A stretch of DNA of 64,000 nucleotides, taken from positions 25,379,445 through 25,443,444 of the forward strand of contig CP141132.1 in the NCBI GenBank assembly GCA_035236585.1, in the 5' to 3' direction. The notes under the pieces were generated by a model. That model did not search any database and was not told where the DNA came from. It saw only the letters and a list, made by a program, of their open reading frames with translations. Source of the DNA: Warburgia ugandensis (Eukaryota > Streptophyta > Magnoliopsida > Canellales > Canellaceae). Of this stretch, positions 50,701-61,312 are shown in pieces. A program made the translations under genes and the position numbers. Numbering within the stretch: position 1 is the first letter of the stretch; every line of letters begins with the position of its first letter.

Positions 50701-51631
50701 AATGACCTTGGCTGGGTGTCGCTAGTGGAATAAGGAAGAGAGGAGAGACCAAGAGAGAAGGGGAAAGGGATTGGCACGACTGATTAGTTGTGCTATCCCC
50801 AGTGGGTCGAGGCAAGGGGAAATGGAAAGAGAAAAGGGGGATTTTTTGAGGCATAGGTGGCTGGCAGTCCTGGTTTGATCACCACCTAGGGCTGCTAGGA
50901 ACCAAAGCTGAGAGGACGAGCTTGTGGGGAAGGACGATTCTTACAGATGGTCGACCAGAAGAAGGGAGGAAGTAGGGTTTCTTGCTGGGCTAGTTGGGCA
51001 ACGTCAACAAGTGTCTAAATAGGGGGAAGAAGAGGAGGGAAAGAGGGAAGGGAATGACAGCATGGTGGCCTACTCAGGCTAGTTTTCCTATGCTAAGAAA
51101 AGAAGGAAGATGGGAAAGGGGGTTTTGTGTTGGTTCTAGTGGAAGAGGTAGGGTTAGCTTCAGGAGATGGAATAGAAAGGGGTTGGGGTCACCGAATTTC
51201 TATTAATCTCTAGCTTCCCCCAGTTTTGTTTCATTCTAGTCATTGCCCAGGGTAGGGAAGAAGCAGGTCAATGCATGGCAATTCAACCTACTGTGTGTCG
51301 CGCACAGCCCCACCCATGTTGGGTCATTCTGCAATGTCTTATCAAAGTCAATTAGTGTGTGGGGCAGGTGTTGTTATCAATTTTGGCGCCCAATAAATTA
51401 CTAAAATTTTGGGGTTTTTCTACCTCGAGCTTTGTTTTGTGCAAAGTTAGTTTCATTGGAATCATCTCAACGTGTAGTTTTCATTTTGATAGTTTAAAAA
51501 CCAAATTTTGAGATTTTAAGGGGGTCACTTCCATAAAATTCAATTTATAAGGAAATTAAAATTTCAATTTTATTCTAATCAAAATCTATTATAATTACCT
51601 ATAAATTAACTCAAAATTTGGGGTTGTTATA

Positions 51632-52858
51632 TTCATCCTTCCTTATAGAAATTTTGTCCTTGAAATTGTTGCACGTCATTCCCCACATAATTCTAGATGC
51701 CTTTCATGCTCCAAATTTCTTTATATTATTCACCAACAACTCTATATTGATATTCTTCTCTTCTACTTATAAATCTTCATTCTATGTTACTATATAGGCT
51801 GCAATGATTTCAAAATTTAGTTTAACCAACGGTTTCCTTTCTTGTTTCTCACTTTCTCTCTATATATATTAGATTACTAATATTTGAAAATTTTAATTGT
51901 ACCTATTTCTCACCTACATGTTAGAATTGTAATTCCTTACTTTACTTCTATCTTCTTCTTTTTTTATTATATACATTTCTCTTCTAATTATATTTGTATA
52001 AGCATCTCAATCTAATCTTCTAACCAGGTTTCCATGCAAAATCCTATGATTTTCATATTCTTTTCTTTCAGACCCTTTTTATATTATCTTATTTCTTATC
52101 AAAATTCCATTGGATTGTTAGTTTTTTAGTTTAACAAAGTTCTTTGTAGATAGTTAGTAATTTTCAAGTTTATCCTCTTAGAAAAAAATTGATTCATAGT
52201 CATTATCAATCCTAACATCAATCATTTCTCAAATTTATATTTGGATCATCACCCTATCTTACTTATTTTATTTTTAGTTTATTATTATTCACTTCCTCTT
52301 CACGATGACTATTCACTATTCCATTTTTCATTCTTCTCTAACTATATTTTACTTGATGAAGTTATGCATATTTCCCTAAGTTGGTCTAAATTCCTTATTT
52401 AGGGTTAGATTATTATTATAAATCATTTATCTCCTCTACATCAACCTTGCTGCATTTCATAGCTAAATTTTTTTACTTCTGATCTTCCATAGCAACTCAA
52501 TTATTAATAGTAAAAGTTCACAATGTATTTAGACTAATCCTATGACTCCAAGTTCCCATGAGATTTTTGTTTCTATAACCATCTCCAAATCCTTTATATA
52601 ATGATTCTCAACTAAGTATTATACTATAGTTGTCCATGAAAATGGATCTTCCATCACATACCAATGCTTCCAATTAATGATGCTAACTCCTATGCTCTCA
52701 TATTTTAATTGTTTCCTCCAAAAATTATATTGCTCTATAATATACTCTCTCTTCTTCTTACTTTCACAAGAACCACTCTCCTTGTTTTGTGGATTGTAAA
52801 TAACTTTTCATTATAACTAGTTGTGAGTGGATTGAATTTGAGATCTAATACCAAAAAC
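51632..52858 (-). other. interior of element D, no coding sequence
   Basis: About 1.2 kb, AT-rich, with stops in all frames and no Gag or Pol motif. In sense it starts with the primer site and ends with the polypurine tract TAAGGAAGGATGAA. The bases before the tract (GGACAAAATTTCTATAAGG) resemble the end of chromovirus pol, suggesting descent from a coding element by internal deletion. Confidence 0.65.
52842..52853 (-). promoter_or_regulatory. degenerate primer-binding site of element D
   Basis: TGGTATTAGATC on the minus strand, five bases from the LTR end at 52859. It resembles the initiator-Met primer site TGGTATCAGAGC with two differences. Confidence 0.65.
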
Positions 52859-54772
52859 TACGGCACCCCGAGTTTTCAAAATACTTTTTGAAAACTATTT
52901 TAATATTTGGGATATCCCTTATTTCAAATTCATTTTGAAAACAAAATAGCAAAAATATTGTTATTAATTTTTATTTTTTGAAAATCCATGACATCATTTT
53001 TACACAAAACATGGATTTTATGATGAAATGAGTGTCTCATTTCTACCAAAATCTTGGCAGAATTTCAAACATATGCGCATTTGATGCATGCATGTGGAAC
53101 ACTTGATAGACAATACAAATAATTTTCATCTCTTTGAAAACATAAACACATAACTCATCACTTCCAAGAACCTTTAGTCAAAACCATATCACAACATATT
53201 CCATTAAATATAAATGAATCCATGACATGGAAGTAAAAGTACATTCACATTCTCCACTAAATTAGAAAGCCAGTCTAAGGTTGCAAGGCTCACCATCTAG
53301 ATATGAAAAATCTCCATCTTCTAAAATTCTAAACTGCATAGCTGCTCTCATGTTCATCCTATTCATCTTTCTATTCTAATTCTTCAAATAAGAGATATTG
53401 TAAACAATTACAATGTTTAAGCAAGCTTGCGCTTGTGTAGGTAGAATAAGTAACTATTTTGTCACACAGTTCATGATTTATATAAATCAACGCATTTTTA
53501 GAATATATCATCCTTAAACAAATCTCATGCTATGTTCAAAGTACTTATGCCAAAATTATAAGTTCTTAGATCATACAATTATAGAATTAATTTACATGTT
53601 CAATTCATCATAACTAATGAATCATAACCTATCATAGTTTCAGTGAATATAATTATTGCCTTATCTTTTGTTGAGGATTTAATCATTCTGAGCTTTTATC
53701 ATATGTAAAGGTAGTTACTTAACATCTTTTTCTTACAAATGCAACACAATTTCATGTGCAAGAATAAATGTATGGTAATACAAAAACCACTAATAATTCT
53801 AGCAAAATGTGGCATCTTAGTAAGCTGCCCATGGTAAAACCATCAGTTAAGGAAAAATTAACATGGAAGATAATACTAATAAGAAAGCTACTAGCTAGGT
53901 GTAAGCATCAAAGTATGCTGTTAATAAAAGATGAACTCAGATGATAAGCTCAAAGAGTATACTATATACTAAAAGTCTGGTTGTCAACAAACCAACCTTT
54001 TATAAATATTTGATCTGGATAAACCAAAAGCTATTCATGGTTTCTAAAGAATAATTAATCAATTCATAAGGCAAATAGTTATTTCTACGTCAAATCGAAC
54101 TAAAATCATAAATGTGAAAATCAGTCTCACACACGTGAGGTGAAAATCCATGAGGAAAGACTGGTGATGTCAAATCATCCAAAACATGCAAAAGAATCTA
54201 ATATGTCTATCAAACCAATACACTCAAAACAAATGAGGCCGAATGAAGGCACATAGTCCTCAATCTGAAATGCACAAATCTATGTCCCACATCACTTTGA
54301 AAAACTGACTACTCCAATCACAGTGGCATGTAGTCCTACCACCTTGGATAAGGTCTAAACTCTTAAGAAATGATCCACATAACATTGACACATAGATACC
54401 TATGCTTGGAGGGCCCTATCATTACCCACTAATGACTACTGTGGCGTCTGTGTTTGCTCGTGGATGCTTGGACAAAACATGACTCATTGGACCTTATAGG
54501 GGCTACCCATCTACCTCTTAGAGTACTTCCCAATGAGAAGATGCCCCTATTACTCCCCATCTCCATCGTAGGGATGGTATCAATATCATCTTTGATGTCA
54601 ATGGCCAACTACACATCCTAACATAAGGATAGGACTTATAGAGGTGCATAGCACGTTTAAGCACCGCCTGCCTCTAGGTCTTATTACCTTTGCTAGCACA
54701 CAAGTCTCCAAATGTTAGTGTAGTCTAGAGTACATGCTACATGCTACATGATCTGGGACTTAGGACACTTCT

Positions 54773-54965
54773 AGACTACCTGCACAAAACATCGATGAAA
54801 TCCATATCCACAAGGACTTATAGCAACTCATAGAGTGTCTGCCTAAACATCAACAAATATGTATCCATTAGGACTTATGAACACTTGTAGAGTACTTGCC
54901 AAAACCATCGATAAAATTTATAATCATCAGAGCTTACGATTGCTCATAGAGCACCTGCCTTAACC
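54773..54965 (-). repeat. 58-base tandem repeats in the D 5' LTR
   Basis: Units start at about 54773, 54832, 54889 and 54948 (spacing 59, 57, 59), each opening AGA(C/G)T(A/G) or AGAGCACCTGCC and containing ATCNATGAAATCC-like and GGACTTATG-like words. Confidence 0.75.
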
Positions 54966-55439
54966 ATAAGTGATATACATCTCTAAAATCATTTCATGAA
55001 AATAAAATCACTATTTCAAAATCTTATGAGAAACCATTCAAACCTATTAATTTTCATCCATATTTTCAACAAGTTGTGAAAAATATCTTCACAAGCATTC
55101 AAAACATGCAGCTTTTTATTCAAAAATTAGATAATGCTCTATCAGTTCCCAAAAGTGTACATCCAATGCTAAGATTACAAAATGTGGATCTTTAAATTAT
55201 ATCTTAAAAGCTGTTATCATTAAGTGGACCATAGTTAAACTGATGATAAAGCCTTTATTAGTAAAGACACATATATTACAACTTAAGGTCATGGCTCATA
55301 AATATCTATTGCAAGTCCATGGCATTTAAAATATTCTTTCTGAGTCCTACATATCAATAGCTAATTCCATTTCAACAAATAGTATTCAAATCATGTTAAG
55401 TGAACCTAATTAAGGGCTACTGTTTACACAATTTTCATT

Positions 55440-55910
55440 TTAAAGGGAGATAAAAATGATTTCAGATCTAAGTAGTAAGTCATTAATTAATGGTCAGATT
55501 GTCTCTCAGGGCTGGATCAGCCAACAATCTAATATTTAGTGACACATCTAGTGTTAGATCATGATGAACAGATCAGATCCTCCATAGATCTAGTTTCTAG
55601 TGACCTATCAACTGTCAAATCATGGTGAATGGATTAGATCAGCTATAGATCAAGTTGCTGATGACCAATCAATAGTTGGATCATGTGAGGGTTTACAAAT
55701 TGAACACAGATATGACTTTAGCAAACATATCAACAATTATATCACAATGAATGGTTGGAATAGGCTCAGATTTACCATTTGGAGGCTAATTGATAGTTGG
55801 ATCATGCCAAAATCTACAAAATTAGTTATAGATCAATCATTTATAAATAGATCAATGATTAGATCTTGATAGATGATCAGATCGATTACACATATATTAA
55901 TTTAGTCTGA
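55440..55910 (-). repeat. GATC-dense degenerate array in the D 5' LTR
   Basis: More than a dozen GATC sites within about 450 bases, in recurring contexts such as ATAGATCTAGTTTCTAGTGAC and GTTGGATCATG. Confidence 0.65.
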
Positions 55911-56974
55911 TTGAGTGTCCAGTCACAATCGACAATGGGATCTTTTTCAATCAACGAATGAATAAAAGAGTCTTGTTCCTTAATATGCAAGGATTGCAAT
56001 GATTTAACGGATTCACAAAAATTGTACTGGATTATGCAAAATATGGGGTCAAAGCTTAAGGGGCTATTGGGGCTCACTATGTCAACTTAGCTCACAGAGG
56101 AGAGTCAGGAGTGGGTGACATGTGTGAGTTTCCCTTCCCTAACCTGCCAAATGAAATGTGGAAATTAGTTGGGTGTCACTTGTGGAGCAAGGAAGAGGGG
56201 AAGATCAAGAGAGAAGGGGGAAGGAATTGGCACGGCCGATCGGTTGCCTTGTCCCTAATGGGTCGAGGCAGGGGGAAAATGAAATAAAAGAGGGGGATTC
56301 CTGGTTCACAAGTGGCCAGTGGCCCTATTTCAGTCGCCACCTAAGGCTGCCTTGAACCAAACCCAAGAGGAGGAGCATAGGGGAAGAACAGTTCATCCGT
56401 GTCGTTGACCATAGGAAGGAAGGGAGTGGGGTTTCATGCTGGGTTGCTGGGTGATGCCAGCAAGTGTCTAAAATAGTGGAAGAATAAGAGGGAGGGGTAG
56501 CTTGAGGAGATTGAATGGAAGGGGGGTTGGAATCATTAAATTTCTATCAGTCTTCAATGTTGCCCCATTTTGTTTCATTCTGGTCACTGCCCAGGGCAAG
56601 GAAGAAGCAGGCTGATGTGTGGAAAATTGAACCATCGTGTGTAGAGTGCATCTCTATGAGTGTCGGGTCATTCTGCGACATCGCATCAAAGTCAAGTTGT
56701 GTGTGGGGTGGGTGTTGTTATTAATTTCTACACCCCTAAATTAATAAAAATTTGGGGTTTTCCACCCCAATCTTTGTTTTGTTTAAAATTAGTATAGTTG
56801 AAATGTTCTCAACATGTAGTTTTCATTTTTAATAGTATTAAATCCAAATTTTGAGTTTTTATGGGGGTCACTACCTTAAAATTGAATTTTCAAGGAAATT
56901 AAAATTAAAATTTTATTCCAATTAAATTATGTTATAACTACCTAGGAATTAACTCAAAATTTGAGGTGGTTACA

Positions 56975-57486
56975 TAACAAGATCTAAACTTATCCACCGT
57001 TAACAAGAGAGCCAAAAACTTTTTCTATGTGGTAGAATACTTGAGTTGTACATTGTTAACTATTTTACTAAGATAGTAAATCACATGTGGAATTTTGTCA
57101 ATGCACTACACCAAAATAGCTCTGATCACGTAGTCTGAAGTGTCACACATTATCTCAAATAGTGCACTCTAGTCACACAGTCGAATGATAGGTGTAGAGG
57201 TTAGTTCAGCCTTTATGCACTCAAATGCCTTTCTACAATATTTTTCAAAGTAAAAAGGACCTCCTTTGTAAGTAAATTACAAGGGGGCTTAGCAAACTTA
57301 CTAAATTCTTTGATGAATCTCCTATAAAACCCGGCATGGCCTAGAAAAGAATGGAGTCCTTTCACTATCCTTGGTGGGGGAAGGTTGGTGATTAAATCAA
57401 CCATGGCCTTATCTACCTCTATACCATTGTGTGATATTATGTGGCCTAGAACAATGCCATTTTGCAACCTAAAATGACATTTTTTC
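56975..57486 (-). pseudogene. Athila RT end and RNase H N-terminal half (broken)
   Basis: From 57467: NGIVLGHIISHNGIEVDKAM, FLGHAGFYRRFIKEFSKFAK (the RT connection), then FALLKNI-like sequence in a shifted frame, then RNase H words FEIMCDTSDY, KIPHVIYYLSK and FLALLLTVDKFRSC ending at 56979. The protein continues at 36021 beyond element D. The upstream RT palm is absent: C4 begins at 57487. Stops and a frameshift near 57215 are present. Confidence 0.88.
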
Positions 57487-58679
57487 TATAATAACCCCAA
57501 ATTTTGTAAATTGATTGAGAAAATCAATTTAGTTTAAATTTTTAGAAATTTCAAGCTAGAATATTAGGATATTGGAAATTCTCTTTTTATAAAGATTAAA
57601 GCATGATTTAAAACTTGGAAATTATGAAGGTACTCGAAAAACTGATTAAAATGACACTAAGTACGTTCAATTCCTAGTTAAAATGAAAAATTCCTAATTT
57701 TCTTCAGTTTTATGAATAAAAGGATAAAATGATAATTTTACCCATAACCGAGATCTAAGACATCAATATTTAGAATGTACTTGGAAATATGATTCCAACT
57801 CTACTAAGTGCGCTCAATTATGAGTTTGAGAGAATAAAATAGATTTTTCTTTATAAAAGGGCAAAATGGTCCATTCACACCTCAGTGGGGCCCACAAATG
57901 AATCCAACTGCCAAAAAACAGGTAATGAGTGGTCAAACCACTACCAGATGATAGTGGAGAAGGAGGTGGTAGTGGAGGATCCAATGTTAATTTAATATTC
58001 AAAAGAATTGAAACATAATTATTATAAGTAATTATGAAAAATTCAAAAACATTCATAAAAATACCCCCAAAAATCATCCAAAAATGTTCATTAAAATTAC
58101 CACAAAATTATCTTGCTTCCCCTAAAAAGTTTGATCTAGATTCATTACCAAATTTCTAAAATTTCCAAAAGTCTCTCTTCTTTAACTTTCTCTCTCCTCT
58201 CTCTAGATCGGAACAAGAGACCTAAATTCAATTAGGCACTCTGTTCCAAAACAAATATTACAAATCCAACCATTTATATTTTCATAGACTACCTTATCTA
58301 CAAAACCCCCAAGAAATTTCAAGATCCAACGATGCAATCAATGGAAAATCACAAAACAAGCAGTTATAGAGTGATCATATCATCAATAGGACATTTCTTT
58401 AAAATTGGGATACAAAACCTATGTTCTTCTCCAATCAAGTTAGTGTAAACTCTTCCCATAATTATTTCATATTAGTTTATATATTTTTTATTTTTTTCAA
58501 ATTAAGTTTAGGTTAAAAATTATAAAAATCAAGTGAGGATAAGAACCCTTCATTTGTATATGATGGAGGGCTTAAATGGAAAATCTAAGCCATCCAATCG
58601 ATCTAGAGGGGTCCAAAACCCCTAGGGTAGAATTCTTAAGAAATTTCATCAAATTTTGAGACCTTCATTGAAGAGGAAT
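57487..58679 (+). mobile_element. family C LTR (C4), interrupted by element E
   Basis: It opens TATAATAACCCCAAATTTTG and is the reverse complement of the high-coordinate ends of C2 and C3 (AGTTTAAATTTTTAGAAATTTC, then CCATCCAATCGATCTAGA). It stops at 58679 in GAAGAGGAAT; C2 continues GAAGAAGAATTGATTGG at the same place, so element E has split it. The rest is outside the window. It is inserted in the Athila RT. The frame at 57814-58077 is within it. Confidence 0.8.
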
Positions 58680-58999
58680 TATAATGACCCCAATTTTTGT
58701 AATATTAAAATCCCATGAAAAGTTCAGTTTTAAAGATAAGGGCATTTTGGTCATTTAAATAGTTGTCTTGATTGAACCTAGGAATTTGGTCCTCAAAATG
58801 GTGCCATTAGATGTGTCTCGGAAAAAGGAATCCAACAAGACCAAAATCACCCAAAACGGAGTTAAAATGAGCAAGTTATGGCCCTTTGAAGTATAGGGGC
58901 AAAATTGTAATTTTTGCAAAAAGAATTAACTGCAAAAACACAGGGGCCCGTTTTGATACGGGCACCCTTCATCTTCCACCTCCTAGAGAGTTCTAGAAC

Positions 59000-59064
59000 G
59001 GTGGTGATTGGAGGGGTAATCACCGCCATTCTGAAGGTTTCTCCACTGCCATTCAAAGGCGGTG
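59000..59064 (+). promoter_or_regulatory. overlapping inverted repeats upstream of the TATA box
   Basis: GGTGGTGATT (59000-59009), AATCACCGCC (59018-59027) and GGCGGTG (59058-59064) can form two mutually exclusive stems. The arrangement is kept in the 3' LTR (63396, 63414, 63454). Confidence 0.55.
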
Positions 59065-59093
59065 AGAGCCCCCTCCAGAACCCTCTCTTAGCT

Positions 59094-59103
59094 CTATAAA
59101 TAG
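59094..59103 (+). promoter_or_regulatory. TATA box of element E 5' LTR
   Basis: CTATAAATAG at offset 414 from the LTR start; the 3' LTR has the same ten bases at the same offset (63490). Confidence 0.8.
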
Positions 59104-59379
59104 AGATCTTGGGTGCCTCTAATGGCAGCCCAAAACGCTGGAGAAAACCCATCGTGGAGCAATGACCAAGAGGGGAAAACATGGAGAGAAAACCAGCCAC
59201 GAAGTAGGTACGCTTAAAAACTCCCCAAACCCATCTCACCCATAGTCCTAGGCTCAATTTTCCTAGGTTTTTGCATGAAAATCCATGGAGAATAGGCCTC
59301 TAGGGAGTCACCAAGGACCCTGGGACATCCCCAGGGCTGCACTGGTTCCTCAGGGGCAAACAAGGGCATCCCAAGGACG

Positions 59380-59640
59380 CCCTGGTCCCCCAACGACGGA
59401 AACGCCCCAATACGGACGAAACGCGTCGAACGTGTCTGAGAGGAAACCAACAGGCGAGTCCGTAGACGCGCCTGCTAAAGGGGAAAACGGGCGGAGAATA
59501 CCACGTGTCTGCAGACGCGCCCGCTGAGGCGCATGCCGTAAATGTGTAGTACATCGTCTTTTGGTCCCTTAAGGAAGCTGGGGCGCACGTCGCAGACGCG
59601 CAGCGCCCTAGCATTCCGTCTTTTTATCTTTAAGACTCTA
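59380..59640. other. CpG-rich patch in the E LTR
   Basis: Contains repeated AGACGCGC words (GTAGACGCGCC, GCAGACGCGCCCGC, GCAGACGCGCAGCG) in an otherwise AT-rich window, starting about 290 bases after the TATA box. A matching patch starts at 63776 in the 3' LTR. Confidence 0.75.
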
Positions 59641-61292
59641 TGTACATACGACACTAAAACGCTTATAACTTAAGAACTAGAGCTCCGATTGAGGCTCCGT
59701 AAAAGGCGTTGTGTCTGTTTCGACAACGCGGACACATCCAAACTATAAAATCGCTGATCAAGGCCCAATCAAAGGTGGGCATGACCCTTAGAATAGGATG
59801 GTGGCGCATAGCCTCCAGACCTTTGGAAAAATAAGGATACCAAGGCCCAATTAGGACCCTAGGACACCCATAGGCATAGAGATGGACCCCTAATGACTAA
59901 GTAATAAGACCAATCACTCTAAAACCCATAAAAGATAGGCCAAACTAACCTTAAGTCCCCAAACCATGTTCAGGAGCGTCCGAGGACAAATGGGTTAGCG
60001 CAACCTAGTCAGGTAGGTGCTCTATCACTATTAAATTCTTTTAAAAGATCTATTATTGTTTTGAGAACATATGTTTTAAGTATATGACTTGTTTAGCATG
60101 ACTTGATTCAGCATGCATGTGATAAATGTTTTGTACATAGACATGTTTTGTAAATGATTGCATATACATTATGCACATATATGTTTTGCAAACAAGTGCA
60201 TACATTGCATGATTTAAGTACTTGCAAAGATTGCATGTCCTTGAGGGTTGCCAAAAGACACTGGAGTGCCGAGGTCCAGGCAGTTGTGAGGGACCCAAAG
60301 AGGACTGGTTTTGAGCAGAGGTTTTCGACTTATTTGATCGTACATGATTTGGGCTAGTAAGCTCGTGGGTGCTATGCCGAGGGGTGTGGATTGGCCACCC
60401 AGCCTCTACCACTATTAGGTGGATGGGTACCATGCCCAAAAAGGGCATGTCCCTGCTTCGACTGCATGTGGTACAGGGGGCTACCACTGGTGTCACAAAG
60501 ACTGGTCGAAGTGTCATATGCCCCATGGAGGTATATGATCCTGTGTCCCTAGGTACCCGGGGACCACACGGAGGTGAGGTCGTGGGCATAGTGGGACCCT
60601 ATGGTTTCATGGATTTATGTGCATTGCATATGGCATGATATAAGGTTGGTCGACCATACCATGATAGATATCCATGAGTTGGATTCAGTTGAGCATCTGA
60701 TGCATATTTTTATGATTATGATATATGATACTTTCGACTTGGATTATGATATTTCTTTAAGTCGTCAGTACTCCGGTTTGACATTAGCTTTTAATATCGA
60801 TATTGAACGTGATTATTCGAACAACATGCATATGTTTTTATGAGCACATGATTTTAAAGATCACATGCATTATAAAACTAGTTGTGATAGACTCCTACTG
60901 AGTATAGTATATACTCACCCTATCCTTAACATTTTTCAAGATAATTCCATCCACGAGTAGAGGACATCTATGTTAGTGCTACAAGCAAGTGAATCAAAAA
61001 GGAAACACTTATACATGTAAGTAAATTCTCAACCCTTTGGACATGTATTTGTATTTAATTACAGTTGGTGTGTCTTTGTGGGACAGACCTGAGGAAAAGC
61101 ATTTGTGATTTCTAAAGTTGTTCAAAAACTACCTTAGTTGTTGTGAAGGCAAATAACACTTGGGGTTTTCAAAATAAATTCCAAATAAAATATTTTTCCC
61201 CTACATTGCACTGTTTTTTTCAAATCGGGATCCCACCTTAGGAATTTAGATTTTTCATTTAAAAATGCATGAGAAAACCCGGGTCGTCACAA

Positions 61293-61312
61293 TTGGTATC
61301 AGAGCCCAGGTT
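61293..61312 (+). promoter_or_regulatory. primer-binding site of element E (initiator-Met tRNA)
   Basis: TTGGTATCAGAGCCCAGG lies one base after the CA end of the 5' LTR and matches the tRNA 3' end with a single extra C. Confidence 0.88.

Larger units (their letters stand above)
36022..51631 (-). repeat. element D 3' LTR, interrupted by C2/C3
   Basis: Consists of 36022-37045 and 47318-51631 once the C2 insertion is removed. Compared with the 5' LTR (52859-56974) it keeps about 1.15 kb (about 49050-50220) that the 5' copy has lost, and about 0.2 kb around the C2 insertion point. It carries 58-base repeats (48375-48600), a GATC-dense array (49860-50700) and hairpins at 36577-36617. The frame at 50994-51206 is within the LTR. 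Confidence 0.75.
36022..56974 (-). mobile_element. element D: non-coding LTR retrotransposon with long LTRs
   Basis: In sense: 5' LTR 56974-52859, a degenerate primer site, an interior of only about 1.2 kb without coding sequence, a polypurine tract at 51645-51632, and a 3' LTR 51631-36022 that carries the C2/C3 insertions. The LTR termini (TGTAACCACC / TATAACAACCCC ... GGGTGTCACA) and the pol-end-like ACAAAATTTCTATAAGG before the polypurine tract place it with the chromoviruses. A near-perfect target duplication and the exact split of the host RNase H frame fix both ends. It could not move without proteins from another element. Confidence 0.8.
52859..56974 (-). repeat. element D 5' LTR
   Basis: Homologous to the 3' LTR from the opening GTTTTCAAAATACTTTTTG to the closing AACTCAAAATTTG. 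It has lost about 1.15 kb between 55440 and 55475 relative to the 3' copy. Hairpins lie at 53397-53435, 58-base repeats at 54773-54965 and the GATC array at 55440-55910. Frames such as 55600-55869 are within it. Confidence 0.8.
32954..57486 (-). mobile_element. Athila-lineage Ty3/gypsy element, interrupted
   Basis: This is the host of the nested stack. Its pol reads RT/RNase H at 57486-56975, is interrupted by element D (36022-56974), resumes with the end of RNase H and the integrase (36021-34505), then has about 1.5 kb of 3' non-coding sequence, a polypurine tract and a 3' LTR (30601-32953). The 3' region contains AACATTAAGGACAATGT followed by GGTTGGGGATG, a landmark of Athila elements. The upstream part of RT, gag and the 5' LTR would lie to the right but are cut by C4 at 57487 and leave the window. 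Confidence 0.85.
58680..61291 (+). repeat. element E 5' LTR (about 2.6 kb)
   Basis: From TATAATGACCCC (TG decayed to TA; the 3' copy has TGTAATGACC) to ACCCGGGTCGTCACA. TATA box at 59094, a hairpin cluster just upstream, a CpG-rich patch at 59380-59640, and a TGAGTATA/TATACTCA hairpin at 60899-60917. The antisense 178-codon frame at 60053-60589 lies in this LTR and is not supported as a gene. Confidence 0.88.

Noticed and set aside
48375-54965. Possible CRISPR-like spacing of 57-59-base repeats
   Set aside because: Units are degenerate and contiguous with no unique spacers, and the context is a plant LTR.
58862-59614. Several frames of 61-131 codons on both strands
   Set aside because: They lie in the GC-rich part of the E LTR and repeat in the 3' LTR copy (63080-63995) with frames broken at different points, so there is no coding constraint.
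60053-60589. 178-codon antisense open frame in the E 5' LTR
   Set aside because: It lies wholly within an LTR on the antisense strand, has no recognisable domain, and its composition follows the local repeat.
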